Below are positions 18,162 to 28,053 of a stretch of DNA of 64,000 bases, piece after piece. Made by a program: the position numbers and the translations under genes. The notes beneath the pieces are model-generated. The model was given only the letters and a program-made list of their open reading frames with translations, made no database searches and was not told where the DNA came from. The DNA lies in NCBI RefSeq assembly GCF_003258365.1, contig NZ_QHKM01000001.1, positions 1,798,001-1,862,000 on the forward strand, read 5' to 3'. Each line of letters begins with the position of its first letter. The first letter of the stretch is position 1. The DNA comes from Hymenobacter edaphi (lineage in GTDB: Bacteria > Bacteroidota > Bacteroidia > Cytophagales > Hymenobacteraceae).

Positions 18162-20639
18162 ATGCGCCAGCTCCTCCCCTGCCTGCTCCTGTTGTTGCTC
18201 AGCGTCGCCCACCCCGTGGTAGCGGCCCAGCCGCCGGTGCGCGGGGTGGAGAACTTCAACAAGGGCTGGAAGTTCTTTCTCGGCGACGAAACCCAGGCCA
18301 AGGAAGCCGGCTTCAACGACGCGGGCTGGCGGCAGCTCAGCCTGCCGCACGACTGGAGCATCGAAGGCAAATTCGACGAGAAAAATCCCGCTAAGCCCGA
18401 GGGCGGCGGGCTGCCGACGGGCATCGGCTGGTACCGCAAGTCGTTCAGCACCAAGGCCGGCCAGAATCAGCGCGTGTACATCGAGTTTGACGGGGTGTAC
18501 CAGCAGAGCGAGGTGTGGCTGAACGGGCAGCTGCTCGGCAAGCGGCCCAACGGCTACATCTCCTTCCGCTACGAGCTGACCCGGCACCTGCGGCCCGCCG
18601 GCCAGGCCAACGTGCTGGCCGTGCGCGTCGACAACTCGGCCCAGCCCAACTCGCGCTGGTACTCCGGCTCGGGCATCTACCGCAACGTGCGACTGGTGAC
18701 GACCGCGGCCGTGGCCGTGGACCACTGGGGCACCTTCGTGACGACGCCCAAGGTTGCGGCCGAGGCGGCCACGGTGCGGGTGCAGACGACCATTCGCAAC
18801 GCCGCCGGCAAGGGCGCGGGGCCCGTGCGCGTGGAAACGCTGCTGCTGGATGCCCAGGGTAAGGCGGTGGCCCAGCAGGCTACCGACAACGTGCAGCTGA
18901 CCGACTCAACCACCGTGCTGACGCAGACCATCAGCCTCGCGAAGCCGCAGCTGTGGTCGGTGCAGCGGCCGTACCTGTACCGGGTGCTGACGCGGCTGGT
19001 GCAGGGCAAAACGGCCGTGGACGAGGTCGAAACGCCGCTGGGGGTGCGCACCTTCGCCTTCGACGCGCAGACGGGCTTTTCGCTGAACGGGCAGCCGCTG
19101 AAGATTCTGGGCGTCAATCAGCACCACGATTTGGGCGCGTTGGGTGCGGCTTTCAACGTGCGGGCGGCGGAGCGGCAGCTGCAGATTTTGCAACAGATGG
19201 GCTGCAACGCCATCCGCATGTCGCACAACCCGCCGGCGCCGGAGCTGCTGGACCTCTGCGACCGGATGGGCCTGCTCGTCATGGACGAGGCCTTCGACAT
19301 GTGGCAGAAGAAGAAGAACGGCAAGGACTACCACCAGGACTTCAAGCTCTGGCACCGGCGGGATTTGCAGGACATGGTGCGGCGCGACCGGAATCACCCC
19401 AGCATCATCGTCTGGAGCATCGGCAACGAAATCCGGGAGCAGTTCGACAGCACCGGCGTGCGCCTGACCAAGGAGCTGGTGGCCACCGTGAAGCGCCTGG
19501 ATGAAACCCGGCCCGTGACCTCGGCGCTGACCGAGCAAGAGCCGCAGAAGAACTTTATCAGCCAGGCCGGGGTGCTCGATATTCTGAGCTTCAACTACAA
19601 GCACGAAGGCTACCCGCTGCTGCCCCAAAGCTTCCCCGGCAAGCCCTTCCTGGCCACCGAAATTGCCGCCGCCTTCGAAACCCGCGGCCACTACGACTTG
19701 CCCTCCGACAGCGTCCGCGTGTGGCCCCTGGATGGCAAAACCAAGCTCACCACCGGCAACGCGGACTTCACTGCCTCTTCCTACGACAACGCCCGGCCCT
19801 ACTGGGGCTCGACGCACGAGCCGGCCTGGCTGGCCGTCAAGCGCAGCCCGTTCATCGCCGGCACCTTCGTGTGGTCGGGCTTCGACTACCTGGGCGAGCC
19901 GCTGCCTTACCCCTGGCCGGCGCGCAGCTCGTACTTCGGCCTGATCGACCTGGCCGGCTTTCCCAAGGACGCTTACTACCTCTACCAGAGCGAGTGGACC
20001 GCCAAACCGGTGCTGCACCTGCTGCCGCACTGGAACTGGCACCCCGGCCAGACCGTGGACGTGTGGGCCTACTTCAGCCAGGCCGACGAAGTGGAGTTAT
20101 TCCTGAACGGCAAGTCGCTGGGCACGAAAAAGAAAGCCACCGACCAGCTGCACGTGCTGTGGCGGGTGCCCTTCGCGCCCGGCACCCTGCAGGCCATTTC
20201 GCGCAAAGCCGGCAAAACCGTCCTGACGCGCACCATCCGCACCGCCGGCCCCGCCGCCAAAATCGAGCTGACCGCCGACCGCAGCGCCCTGCGCGCCGAC
20301 GGCCTGGACCTCTCGTTTGTGACCGTGCGCGTGCTCGATGCCCAGGGCAACCTGGTGCCCGACGCGGCCAACCAAGTGAAGTTCGACCTCGGCGGCCCCG
20401 CCAGCATTGCCGGCGTCGACAACGGCTACCAGGCCAGCCTGGAGCCCTTCAAGGCGACGGAGCGCAAGGCTTACAACGGGCAGTGCCTGGCCATCGTGCA
20501 AACCACCGAGCAGGCCGGCACCATCACCCTGAAGGCCTCGGCCGAGGGCTTGCAGCCGGCCACCATCACCCTCAAAAGCGGCGCCTCCGGCTCCGCTTCC
20601 ACCAAGAATAACCCGGCCGCCACGGTAGCCGGCAACTAA
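18162..20639 (+). CDS. GH2 family glycosidase (beta-galactosidase-like) with C-terminal Ig-like domains
   Basis: This is a secreted retaining beta-glycosidase, probably a beta-galactosidase acting on galactan side chains. The signal peptide begins at 18162 (MRQLLPCLLLLLLSVAHPVVA). The sugar-binding domain shows LPHDWSIEGKF and WYRKSFSTK, then Ig-like and TIM-barrel domains follow. The acid/base Glu is in WSIGNEIREQ. The nucleophile is probably the Glu in FLATEIAAAFETRG, at the usual place. The barrel also has the H-x-P block MSHNPPAPELLDLCDRMG. The C-terminal third contains a DUF4982-like domain (QTVDVWAYFSQADEVELFLN) and a further Ig-like domain. Length is 825 residues. The next GH2 starts 12 bases on, so the two are likely one operon. 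Confidence 0.88.
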   Translation: MRQLLPCLLLLLLSVAHPVVAAQPPVRGVENFNKGWKFFLGDETQAKEAGFNDAGWRQLSLPHDWSIEGKFDEKNPAKPEGGGLPTGIGWYRKSFSTKAGQNQRVYIEFDGVYQQSEVWLNGQLLGKRPNGYISFRYELTRHLRPAGQANVLAVRVDNSAQPNSRWYSGSGIYRNVRLVTTAAVAVDHWGTFVTTPKVAAEAATVRVQTTIRNAAGKGAGPVRVETLLLDAQGKAVAQQATDNVQLTDSTTVLTQTISLAKPQLWSVQRPYLYRVLTRLVQGKTAVDEVETPLGVRTFAFDAQTGFSLNGQPLKILGVNQHHDLGALGAAFNVRAAERQLQILQQMGCNAIRMSHNPPAPELLDLCDRMGLLVMDEAFDMWQKKKNGKDYHQDFKLWHRRDLQDMVRRDRNHPSIIVWSIGNEIREQFDSTGVRLTKELVATVKRLDETRPVTSALTEQEPQKNFISQAGVLDILSFNYKHEGYPLLPQSFPGKPFLATEIAAAFETRGHYDLPSDSVRVWPLDGKTKLTTGNADFTASSYDNARPYWGSTHEPAWLAVKRSPFIAGTFVWSGFDYLGEPLPYPWPARSSYFGLIDLAGFPKDAYYLYQSEWTAKPVLHLLPHWNWHPGQTVDVWAYFSQADEVELFLNGKSLGTKKKATDQLHVLWRVPFAPGTLQAISRKAGKTVLTRTIRTAGPAAKIELTADRSALRADGLDLSFVTVRVLDAQGNLVPDAANQVKFDLGGPASIAGVDNGYQASLEPFKATERKAYNGQCLAIVQTTEQAGTITLKASAEGLQPATITLKSGASGSASTKNNPAATVAGN

Positions 20640-20651
20640 GAACCCAACCTG

Positions 20652-23600
20652 ATGAATCAGCACCTCCCTCCTTCCAACAGCCGCGAAAATCGTCCGGCTC
20701 CCCCTCTCCATTTTCGGAGAGGGGGCCGGGGGGTGAGGCGCACCGTCTGGGCGGCCGTGACGGCGGCTCTGCTACTGCCAGCGGCCACCTACGCTCAGGA
20801 AGCCAGCGTGTACTTCTTCCCCGGCGTGTCGCACCCGCCGCAGGTGTATCCCGGCCCCGAGGCTGATGGCTGGCAGATTCCGCAGATTACCGAGCTGAAC
20901 CGCGACCCGGCCCGGGCCACGGCCTACTCCTTTGCCTCGGAAGCCGCCGCGCTGGAAGGCAACCGCGACAAATCCGGCCGGCTGATGTCGCTTAACGGCA
21001 GCTGGGACTTCAGCTTCGCCGCGAAGCCGAGTGACGCGCCCAAGGATTTTCAGCAGAGCCGCGTGCAGGGCTGGAAGCAGCTGGCGGTGCCCGCCAACTG
21101 GGAGATGAACGGCTACGACCTGCCCATCTACAAATCGGCCAAGTACCCGTTTCGGCCCGTCACGCCGCCCTTCGTGCCCCAGGATTACAACGGCGTGGGC
21201 TCTTATCAGCGCAGCTTTTCGGTGCCGGCCGACTGGAAGAGCATGAACGTGACGCTGCACTTCGGCGGGGTCAGCTCGGCGTTTAAGGTGTGGGTGAACG
21301 GCAAGTTTCTGGGCTACGCCGAGGACAGCTGCCTGCCCTCGGAGTTCAACGTGACGCCGTATTTGCAAGCGGGCGAAAACACGGTGTCGGTGCAGGTGAT
21401 GCGCTGGTCGGATGGCTCCTACCTCGAAGATCAGGACCACTGGCGCCTCAGCGGCATCTACCGCGAAGTGCTGCTGCTGGCCGAGCCCAAAATGCGCCTG
21501 GCCGACTTCCACTGGCAGGCCAAGCTCGACAAGCAGTACCAGGACGCGACGCTCAGCATTCGGCCCCGCCTGGAAAACTTCACCGGCGACAACGACCTGA
21601 AGGGCTACAACGTCCGGGCTCAGCTGTACGACAAAGCGGGCAAGCCGGTGCTGGCCCAGCCCCTGCAGCGCACGGCCGAAAGCATCATCAACGAGCCCTA
21701 CCCGCGCCTCGACAACGCCAAGTTCGGGCTGCTGGAAGCCAAGATTCCGGCGCCGCTGAAGTGGAGCGACGAGACGCCGAACCTCTACACGCTGGTCTTG
21801 ACCTTGACCGATAAGACGGGCGCGGTGCTGGAAAGCAAGAGCTGCAAGGTGGGCTTCCGCAGCGTGGAATTCGACAAGCAGACGGGCAAGCTGCTCATCA
21901 ACGGCAAGCTCACGTACCTGTACGGCGTCAACCGCCACGACCACCACCCGACCAAGGGCATGGCCGTGTCGCGCGAAGACATTCGCAAGGACGTCATGAC
22001 GCTCAAGCAGTTCAATTTCAACTGCATCCGCACCTCGCACTATCCCAACGACCCGTACTTCTACGACCTCTGCGACGAGTACGGCATCCTGGTGATGGAC
22101 GAGGCCAACCTGGAAACCCACGGCCTCGGCGCCAAGCTCAGCAACGACCCGGCCTGGACCGCCGCCTACCAGGAGCGCAGCATGCGCATGGCCCTGCGCG
22201 ACAAAAACCACCCCTCCGTGGTGTTCTGGAGCCTGGGCAACGAGTCGGGCCGCGGGCCTAACCACGCCGCCATGGCCGCCTGGCTGCACGATTTCGACAT
22301 CACCCGCCCGCTGCACTACGAGCCGGCCCAGGGCGACCCGCACCTCGACGGCTACATCAGCCCCTCCGACCCGGGCTACCCCAAAAACCACGCCTACCGC
22401 ATCCAGGTGCCCCGCGACCAAGCCTACGTGGACATGGTCAGCCGCATGTACCCGGGCATCTTCACCGCCGAGCTGCTGGCCAATCAGCAAAACGGCGACA
22501 ACCGGCCCATCTTTTTCTGCGAGTACGCCCACTCCATGGGCAACGCCACCGGCAACATCAAGGAGTTCTGGGACGCCTGGCGCAGCACCAAGCGCATCAT
22601 CGGCGGCTGCATCTGGGAGTACCGCGACCAGGGCCTGCTCAAGCGCGACTCGGTGGGCACCGCCTACTACGCCTACGGCGGCGACTTTAAGGAAAAGTAC
22701 TACGACGACTTCACCATCAAAGGCATAGCCGATTCGGAGGGCAATCCGAAACCCGCCCTCTACGAGTGCAAGCGCGTGAATCAGCCGCTGGAAACCACGC
22801 TGGCCGACGCCGGCAAGGCCCTGGTAAAAGTGCAGAACCGCCACGCGTCGAAGTCGGCCGCCGACTACGTGCTGACGCTGACCCTGCGCGAAGACGGCCG
22901 CGTGGTGGCTACCAAGCTGCTGCCGCGCCTGCGCCTCGCCGCCCAGCGTGATACCCTTATCAGCCTGCAGCCCTACCTGCCGAAGCTCAAAGCCGGCGCG
23001 GAGTACCTGGCCACGGTTTCGTTCACCTTGCCGGAGGCGACGCAATGGGCGCCGAAGGGCCACGAAGTAGCCGCCAACCAGCTGGCATTAACCGGTCTGG
23101 CCCAGCCCCAGAAGCCTGCCAAAAGCTTCCCCGCCGTAGCCGTGCGCGACGACGCCAAGGCCTACACCATCAGCGGCAAGGGCTTCACCGTCAGCATCGA
23201 CAAAACCACCGGCGCGCTGACCAGCTACCAGCAGAACGGGGCCGAGCAGCTGGCCGCCCCGCTGCTGCCCCACTTCACCCGCCCGCTCACCGACAACGAC
23301 CGACGCGGCTGGAAAGCCCCCAAGAAACTCAAGCCCTGGTTTGAGGCCCAGCCCAAGCTCGAAAGCCTGACCCTCGACAAGTCCACCGCCGGCCTGGCCG
23401 CCCTCACCAGCACCTACTCGCTCATCGACGCTACCACCAAAGTGCGAGTGACCTACACGTTGAATGGCGACGGGGTGCTCAAAGTCGACTACGCCCTGAC
23501 GCCCGCCGCCGGCCTGCCGAACCTGCCCCGCGTGGGCCTGCGGGGCGGCATCCGGCGCAGCTACGACCAGCTCAGCTACTACGGCCGCGGCCCCTGGGAA

Positions 23601-24092
23601 AACTACCTGGACCGCCGCTACGGCATCGACGCGGGCATCTACAGCCACGCTTTGCCGGGCGCGGCCGATTCCTACGTGGTGCCCCAGGAATTTGGCACCC
23701 GCACCGATATCCGCTGGCTGCAGCTCTCCGACAAGCAGGGCCGCGGCCTGCTGGTGGTGGCCGATTCGCTGCTGAGCATGACCGCCCTGCCCTTCACCGA
23801 GCAGAACATCCAGTCGGCCCGCCACACCAACCGGCTGAAAGACGCCGGCTTCATCAGCCTGAACCTTGACCTGGCCCAGATGGGCGTGGGCGGCAACACC
23901 AGCTGGGACGACCAGGCCGCCCCGATTCCGCAGTACCAGCTCCCGTCGAAGCCCTACCGCTACAGCTTCTACCTGCTGCCGGTGGATGGCAAGAAAAAGC
24001 CCGGTGAGCTGGCCCGCCGCATCCAGTTTCCCACCCCGACGGCCCGTCAGAACACTACGCCGCCCGCGGGAGCAACCGGCTCCCTGCGCTGA
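20652..24092 (+). CDS. LacZ-type GH2 beta-galactosidase with repeat-derived N-terminus
   Basis: This is a full-length LacZ-like enzyme, with sugar-binding, Ig-like, TIM-barrel and C-terminal bgal_small_N domains; the last includes SYYGRGPWENYLDR. The acid/base Glu is in WSLGNESGRG and the nucleophile Glu in FFCEYAHSMGN. The histidine block RTSHYPNDPYFYDLCDEYG is intact. Two starts are possible. The ATG at 20652 runs through a family B repeat and gives a long basic leader. The in-frame GTG at 20733, formed by the end of that repeat, gives a textbook signal peptide (VRRTVWAAVTAALLLPAATYA). I list the ATG, but the GTG may be the real start. Length is 1146 or 1119 residues. Confidence 0.9.
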   Translation: MNQHLPPSNSRENRPAPPLHFRRGGRGVRRTVWAAVTAALLLPAATYAQEASVYFFPGVSHPPQVYPGPEADGWQIPQITELNRDPARATAYSFASEAAALEGNRDKSGRLMSLNGSWDFSFAAKPSDAPKDFQQSRVQGWKQLAVPANWEMNGYDLPIYKSAKYPFRPVTPPFVPQDYNGVGSYQRSFSVPADWKSMNVTLHFGGVSSAFKVWVNGKFLGYAEDSCLPSEFNVTPYLQAGENTVSVQVMRWSDGSYLEDQDHWRLSGIYREVLLLAEPKMRLADFHWQAKLDKQYQDATLSIRPRLENFTGDNDLKGYNVRAQLYDKAGKPVLAQPLQRTAESIINEPYPRLDNAKFGLLEAKIPAPLKWSDETPNLYTLVLTLTDKTGAVLESKSCKVGFRSVEFDKQTGKLLINGKLTYLYGVNRHDHHPTKGMAVSREDIRKDVMTLKQFNFNCIRTSHYPNDPYFYDLCDEYGILVMDEANLETHGLGAKLSNDPAWTAAYQERSMRMALRDKNHPSVVFWSLGNESGRGPNHAAMAAWLHDFDITRPLHYEPAQGDPHLDGYISPSDPGYPKNHAYRIQVPRDQAYVDMVSRMYPGIFTAELLANQQNGDNRPIFFCEYAHSMGNATGNIKEFWDAWRSTKRIIGGCIWEYRDQGLLKRDSVGTAYYAYGGDFKEKYYDDFTIKGIADSEGNPKPALYECKRVNQPLETTLADAGKALVKVQNRHASKSAADYVLTLTLREDGRVVATKLLPRLRLAAQRDTLISLQPYLPKLKAGAEYLATVSFTLPEATQWAPKGHEVAANQLALTGLAQPQKPAKSFPAVAVRDDAKAYTISGKGFTVSIDKTTGALTSYQQNGAEQLAAPLLPHFTRPLTDNDRRGWKAPKKLKPWFEAQPKLESLTLDKSTAGLAALTSTYSLIDATTKVRVTYTLNGDGVLKVDYALTPAAGLPNLPRVGLRGGIRRSYDQLSYYGRGPWENYLDRRYGIDAGIYSHALPGAADSYVVPQEFGTRTDIRWLQLSDKQGRGLLVVADSLLSMTALPFTEQNIQSARHTNRLKDAGFISLNLDLAQMGVGGNTSWDDQAAPIPQYQLPSKPYRYSFYLLPVDGKKKPGELARRIQFPTPTARQNTTPPAGATGSLR
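20696..20740 (+). repeat. Family B start-site hairpin, copy 1 (in frame)
   Basis: CCCCCTCTCC, a short loop and GGAGAGGGGG form a 10-bp stem, followed by CCGGGGGGTGAGGCG. The final GTG (20733) is in frame with the GH2 signal peptide. Confidence 0.85.
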
Positions 24093-24135
24093 GTTCCTAC
24101 AATTCATTTCGTCCAAGCCGCCTAATCCCGCGTCT

Positions 24136-24179
24136 GGCTCCCCCTCTCCTCTTCGGAGAGGGGGCCGGGGGGTGAGGCG
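24136..24179 (+). repeat. Family B start-site hairpin, copy 2
   Basis: Same hairpin and GTGAGGCG tail as copy 1. The tail ends 12 bases before the ATG of the gene at 24192. Confidence 0.85.
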
Positions 24180-24191
24180 CACCACTCCACC

Positions 24192-25388
24192 ATGTCCGCC
24201 GAACACATTCACCTGAAAGGCATTACCTGGAACCACAGCCGCGGCTTCGTGCCGATGGCCGCCACCGCGCAACGCTTTTCGGAGCTGCACCCGCACGTGA
24301 GCATCAGCTGGGAAAAGCGCAGCCTGCAGCAGTTTGCCGACGAGTCGATTCAGCAGCTGGCCGAGCGGTTCGACCTGCTGGTCATCGACCACCCCTGGGC
24401 CGGCTTTGCCGCCCGCACCGGCTCTATTCTGCCCCTCGACGAGCACCTGCCCGCCGCCTTTCTGGCCGATCAGGAGGCCAACACCGTGGGCCACTCCTAC
24501 GAAAGCTACAGCTTCAATGGCCACCAGTGGGCCCTGCCCATCGACGCGGCCACGCCCGTAGCCGCCAGCCGCCCCGATCTGCTGGCCAAGCACGGCCTCG
24601 CCGTTCCGCAGACGTTTGACGAGCTGCTCCGGCTGGCCGACCGCGGCTTGGTCGCCTTTGCGCTGATTCCCATCGACACGCTGATGAGCTTCTACATGTT
24701 CTGCTGCTCGCTGGGCGAAGACCCCTGCCAGCGCGAGGACGAAGTGGTGAGCGAAGCCGTGGGCGTGCAGGCGCTGCAAATGTTCCGCGAGCTGGCCCGC
24801 AAAGTCGACCCGGCCTGCTTCCAGCGCAACCCCATTCAGGTGTACGAGGCCATGACGCAGACCGATAAGCTGGCCTACTGCCCCTTCGCCTACGGCTACA
24901 GCAACTACGCCCGGCGCGGCTACGCCCGCCAGCCGCTGCACTTCCACGACTTGGTGGCGCTGCAGCCCGGCGGCACGCCGATGCGCAGCACCCTCGGCGG
25001 CACCGGCCTGGCTATTTCGGCCAAGTGCCAGCACGTGGAAGTAGCCGCTCAGTACGCCGAGTTCGTGGCCTCGCCCAGCTGCCAGCAGACGCTGTACTTC
25101 GACAACGGCGGGCAGCCCGGTCACCTCGCCGCCTGGCAGGCCGAGCACCCCAACCAGCAGAGCCACGACTACTTCCGCGCCACGCTGCCCGCGCTGCAGC
25201 GCGCCTTTCTGCGCCCGCGCTACCACGGCCACATGTTTTTCCAGGACCACGCCGGCGAGCCGGTGCGCCAATACCTGCTGCACGGCGGCAACGAACGGGC
25301 TTTGCTGCAGGAGTTGAACCAGCTCTACCGCGAGTCGCGGCAGATGCAGGCGGCAGAACCGCAAGCCGCAGCGACTGCAGCTGAATAA
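24192..25388 (+). CDS. Solute-binding-protein-like protein without signal peptide (SBP-like 1)
   Basis: The fold signature is that of an ABC-type extracellular solute-binding protein. The N-terminal strand and helix IHLKGITWNHSRGFVPM is followed by a sampling region FDLLVIDHPWAGFAARTG, a hinge region SYNFxG-like (YSFNGHQWALPIDAATPVA) and C-terminal helices such as AAQYAEFVASPSCQQTLYF. Unlike true SBPs it has no signal peptide and no lipobox: the protein starts MSAEHIHLKG and goes straight into the first strand. No ABC permease or ATPase gene is nearby. It is followed by a CoA-transferase gene. From memory, similar proteins occur beside CaiB-type genes in other phyla, but I know of no proven function. 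A cytoplasmic ligand-binding or enzymatic role is inferred. Confidence 0.7.
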   Translation: MSAEHIHLKGITWNHSRGFVPMAATAQRFSELHPHVSISWEKRSLQQFADESIQQLAERFDLLVIDHPWAGFAARTGSILPLDEHLPAAFLADQEANTVGHSYESYSFNGHQWALPIDAATPVAASRPDLLAKHGLAVPQTFDELLRLADRGLVAFALIPIDTLMSFYMFCCSLGEDPCQREDEVVSEAVGVQALQMFRELARKVDPACFQRNPIQVYEAMTQTDKLAYCPFAYGYSNYARRGYARQPLHFHDLVALQPGGTPMRSTLGGTGLAISAKCQHVEVAAQYAEFVASPSCQQTLYFDNGGQPGHLAAWQAEHPNQQSHDYFRATLPALQRAFLRPRYHGHMFFQDHAGEPVRQYLLHGGNERALLQELNQLYRESRQMQAAEPQAAATAAE

Positions 25389-25396
25389 AACTAGAA

Positions 25397-25576
25397 CGTC
25401 ATGCTGAGCTTGTCGAAGCATCTCTGCCGCTTCGCGTGCACAACTCCCAAAGAGCCTCATGCTGAGCCGATCCAAACGGCGGTAATACCTCCCTAGCCCA
25501 GGGTTTAAACCCTGGGCTATCGGTAGGGTAGCTGCCCCAACGAAGCGGGAGAGATGCTTCGCGGAGCCCAGCATGA
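25397..25576. repeat. Family A palindromic repeat, copy 2, split by another palindrome
   Basis: The left arm (CGTCATGCTGAGC) starts at 25397 and the right arm ends with GCATGAC at 25577. Between them sit a second partial left arm and a perfect 26-bp palindrome (25494-25519), suggesting one repeat was inserted in another. Confidence 0.75.
25494..25519. repeat. Perfect 26-bp palindrome
   Basis: TAGCCCAGGGTTT is followed at once by its exact reverse complement, with no loop. It is nested inside a family A element between SBP-like 1 and CoA-transferase 1. Confidence 0.85.
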
Positions 25577-25599
25577 CACAACTAACACGCAACACACCC

Positions 25600-26757
25600 A
25601 TGTCACTTCCCCTGGAAGGCCTGCTCGTTATCGAGTTCAGCCAGTTTCTGGCCGCGCCCTCGGCGGGGCTGCGCCTGGCCGACCTCGGCGCGCGCGTCAT
25701 CAAGATTGAGCGGCCGGGCGCGGGCGAGGCGGGCCGGCAGATTGCCATCAAGAACCTGTTCGTCGACGGCTCAAGCCTGGTGTTTCACACCATCAACCGC
25801 CACAAGGAGTCCTACGCGGCCGACCTGAAAAACCCCGAGGACCTGGCCCGCGTGCGGCAGCTGCTGGCCCGAGCCGACGTGATGACCCACAACTTCAGGC
25901 CGGGCATCATGGAGAAAATCGGCCTCGATTACGATTCCGTCCGCGCCCTGAACCCGCGCATCGTCTACGGCGTGGTGACGGGCTACGGCCCGACGGGCCC
26001 GTGGGCCACCAAGCCGGGACAGGATTTGCTGGTGCAGTCGATGTCGGGCCTGACCTGGCTGAGCGGCACCGCCGCGGACGGTCCCACGCCCTTCGGTATT
26101 GCCGTGGCCGACATCATCTGCGGCTCGCACTTCGCCCAGGGGCTGCTGGCCGGCCTGCTCAAGCGCGGCAAGACGGGCCGGAGCGTGCTGGTGGAAGCCA
26201 GTTTGCTGGAATCGGTGCTCGACATGCAGTTTGAGCTGCTGACCACCCACCTCAACGACGGCGGGCAGCTGCCCCGGCGCGGGGCCGTGCGCGGCACCGC
26301 CCACCCCTACCTGAGCGCGCCCTACGGCATCTACCCCACCCAGGATGGGCACCTGGCCCTGGCCATGGGCAACCTGCCCCAACTCGACGAAACCCTGAAC
26401 GGCGGCATCCTCGCAGCCTACCCGGAGCCGGCCTCCTGGTTTGAGCACCGCGACGCCATTGCCGAAAAGCTGACCGCCGCCCTGCGCGAGAAGCCCACCA
26501 AAGACTGGCTGGTCACGCTGGAGCCGCTGGGCATCTGGTGCGCCGAAGTGCTGAACTACCAGCAGGCCACCGCCAGCCCCGGCTTCCAGGCCCTGGGTAT
26601 GCAGCAGCAGGTGACTTTGCCCGACGGCCAGCAGCTGGCCACCACCCGCTGCCCCATCCGCATCGACGGCCGGAAGCTGTACTCGCCCCAGGCCGCCCCG
26701 CGCCCCGGCCAGCACACGGCCGAAATCGACCGGGAATTTCATCTGACAAACTCTTAA
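25600..26757 (+). CDS. Class III (CaiB/BaiF) CoA-transferase 1
   Basis: This cytoplasmic enzyme moves CoA between carboxylic acids. The family opening [20 protein letters not shown] and the [14 protein letters not shown] block are clear, as is the [14 protein letters not shown] region. The catalytic Asp is predicted at residue 171 in [11 protein letters not shown]. The C-terminus has the usual TRCPIRIDG. The ATG at 25600 is preferred because the in-frame ATG at 25573 is part of the family A repeat (GCATGAC). The length of 385 residues is typical. A close paralogue lies downstream. The substrate is unknown; mesaconate-, citramalate- or carnitine-type acids are only family precedents. Confidence 0.9.
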   Translation: MSLPLEGLLVIEFSQFLAAPSAGLRLADLGARVIKIERPGAGEAGRQIAIKNLFVDGSSLVFHTINRHKESYAADLKNPEDLARVRQLLARADVMTHNFRPGIMEKIGLDYDSVRALNPRIVYGVVTGYGPTGPWATKPGQDLLVQSMSGLTWLSGTAADGPTPFGIAVADIICGSHFAQGLLAGLLKRGKTGRSVLVEASLLESVLDMQFELLTTHLNDGGQLPRRGAVRGTAHPYLSAPYGIYPTQDGHLALAMGNLPQLDETLNGGILAAYPEPASWFEHRDAIAEKLTAALREKPTKDWLVTLEPLGIWCAEVLNYQQATASPGFQALGMQQQVTLPDGQQLATTRCPIRIDGRKLYSPQAAPRPGQHTAEIDREFHLTNS

Positions 26758-26818
26758 TCCAACCGAATAGAAACGTCAACGAACTGCCCGCGCCAAGCCC
26801 CAGTCCTCAGAATCGTCC

Positions 26819-26862
26819 GGCTCCCCCTCTCCTTTTCGGAGAGGGGGCCGGGGGGTGAGGCG
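26819..26862 (+). repeat. Family B start-site hairpin, copy 3
   Basis: The same hairpin ends in GTGAGGCG 27 bases before the ATG of CoA-transferase 2. Confidence 0.85.
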
Positions 26863-26889
26863 CAACGCCCGACGTTCAAAACTACGCCT

Positions 26890-28053
26890 ATGAAGCCGCT
26901 CGAAGACTACTTGGTGGTTGATTTCAGCCAGTTCCTCTCCGGCCCCTCGGCGGGCCTGCGCCTGGCCGATTTCGGGGCGCGGGTCATCAAGATCGAGCGG
27001 CCAGAGACGGGCGACATCTGCCGGCACCTGTACACCTCCAACGTGATTATGAACGGGGAGTCGTCGGTGTTTCACGCCATCAACCGCAACAAGGAAAGCT
27101 TCGCCGCCGACCTCAAAAGCGAAGCCGACCGCGCCCAGGTGTGGGAGCTGGTGCGCCGCGCCGACGTGGTGCTGCACAACTACCGCCCCGGCGTGATGGA
27201 GCGCCTGGGCTTCGACTACGCCTCGGTGCGGGCCCAGAACCCCACGGTGGTCTACGGCGAAATTTCCGGCTACGGTCCCGACGGCCCCTGGCGCGACAAG
27301 CCCGGCCAGGACTTGCTGCTGCAGTCGGTGTCGGGCCTGACCTGGCTGAGCGGCAACGACGGCAGCGGCCCGGTGCCGATGGGCCTCTCCATCGTGGATA
27401 TGCTGGCCGGGGCGCATTTAGCGCAAGGCTTGCTAGCCTGCCTGGTGCGGCGCAGCCTGCGCGGCGAAGGCGGGCTGGTACAGGTGAGCATGCTCGAATC
27501 GGCCATCGACTTCCAGTTCGAGACGCTGACCACCTTCTTCAACGACGGCGGGCAGCTGCCCCAACGGACCCGGCACAACAGCGCCCACGCCTACCTCGGC
27601 GCGCCCTACGGCATCTACCAGACCCAAAACGGCTACCTGGCCCTGGCCATGGGCTCCATTCCGAAGCTGGGCGAGCTGCTCGGCTGCCCGGCGCTGCTGA
27701 ACTACCCCGAACCCAAGCAGGCCTTCGAGCAGCGCGACGAAATCAAGGCCACGCTGGCCGCGCACCTGCGCACCAATACCACCGAGGCCTGGCTGGCCGT
27801 GCTGGAGCCAGCCGATATCTGGTGCGCTAACGTGCTGCGCTGGGACGAGCTACTGCAGCACGAAGGCTTCCGCGGGCTGGAAATGACGCAGACCGTGCGG
27901 CAGCTCGACGGCTACCAGTACCAAACCACCCGCTGCCCCATTCGCCTCGACGGGGAGCGGCTGACTTCGCCCGTTGGCTCGCCCCAGCTGGGCCAGGACA
28001 ACGCCCGCCTGCAACAGGAATTCATGAACGTCAACGCCGTGCAGCATGACTGA
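26890..28053 (+). CDS. Class III (CaiB/BaiF) CoA-transferase 2
   Basis: This is a paralogue of the preceding CoA-transferase with the same layout: [48 protein letters not shown], and a catalytic Asp predicted at residue 170 in [10 protein letters not shown]. It is 387 residues long. Differences cluster in the substrate-side segment around residues 40-60. The pair may form a heteromer or handle two acids. Its stop overlaps the start of the next gene by 8 bases, so the genes at 26890, 28046 and 29295 form one tight operon. Confidence 0.9.
   Translation: MKPLEDYLVVDFSQFLSGPSAGLRLADFGARVIKIERPETGDICRHLYTSNVIMNGESSVFHAINRNKESFAADLKSEADRAQVWELVRRADVVLHNYRPGVMERLGFDYASVRAQNPTVVYGEISGYGPDGPWRDKPGQDLLLQSVSGLTWLSGNDGSGPVPMGLSIVDMLAGAHLAQGLLACLVRRSLRGEGGLVQVSMLESAIDFQFETLTTFFNDGGQLPQRTRHNSAHAYLGAPYGIYQTQNGYLALAMGSIPKLGELLGCPALLNYPEPKQAFEQRDEIKATLAAHLRTNTTEAWLAVLEPADIWCANVLRWDELLQHEGFRGLEMTQTVRQLDGYQYQTTRCPIRLDGERLTSPVGSPQLGQDNARLQQEFMNVNAVQHD

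Noticed and set aside
23088-25751. Antisense frame of 887 codons across GH2, SBP-like 1 and repeats
   Set aside because: It runs through repeat elements and two well-supported genes on the other strand.
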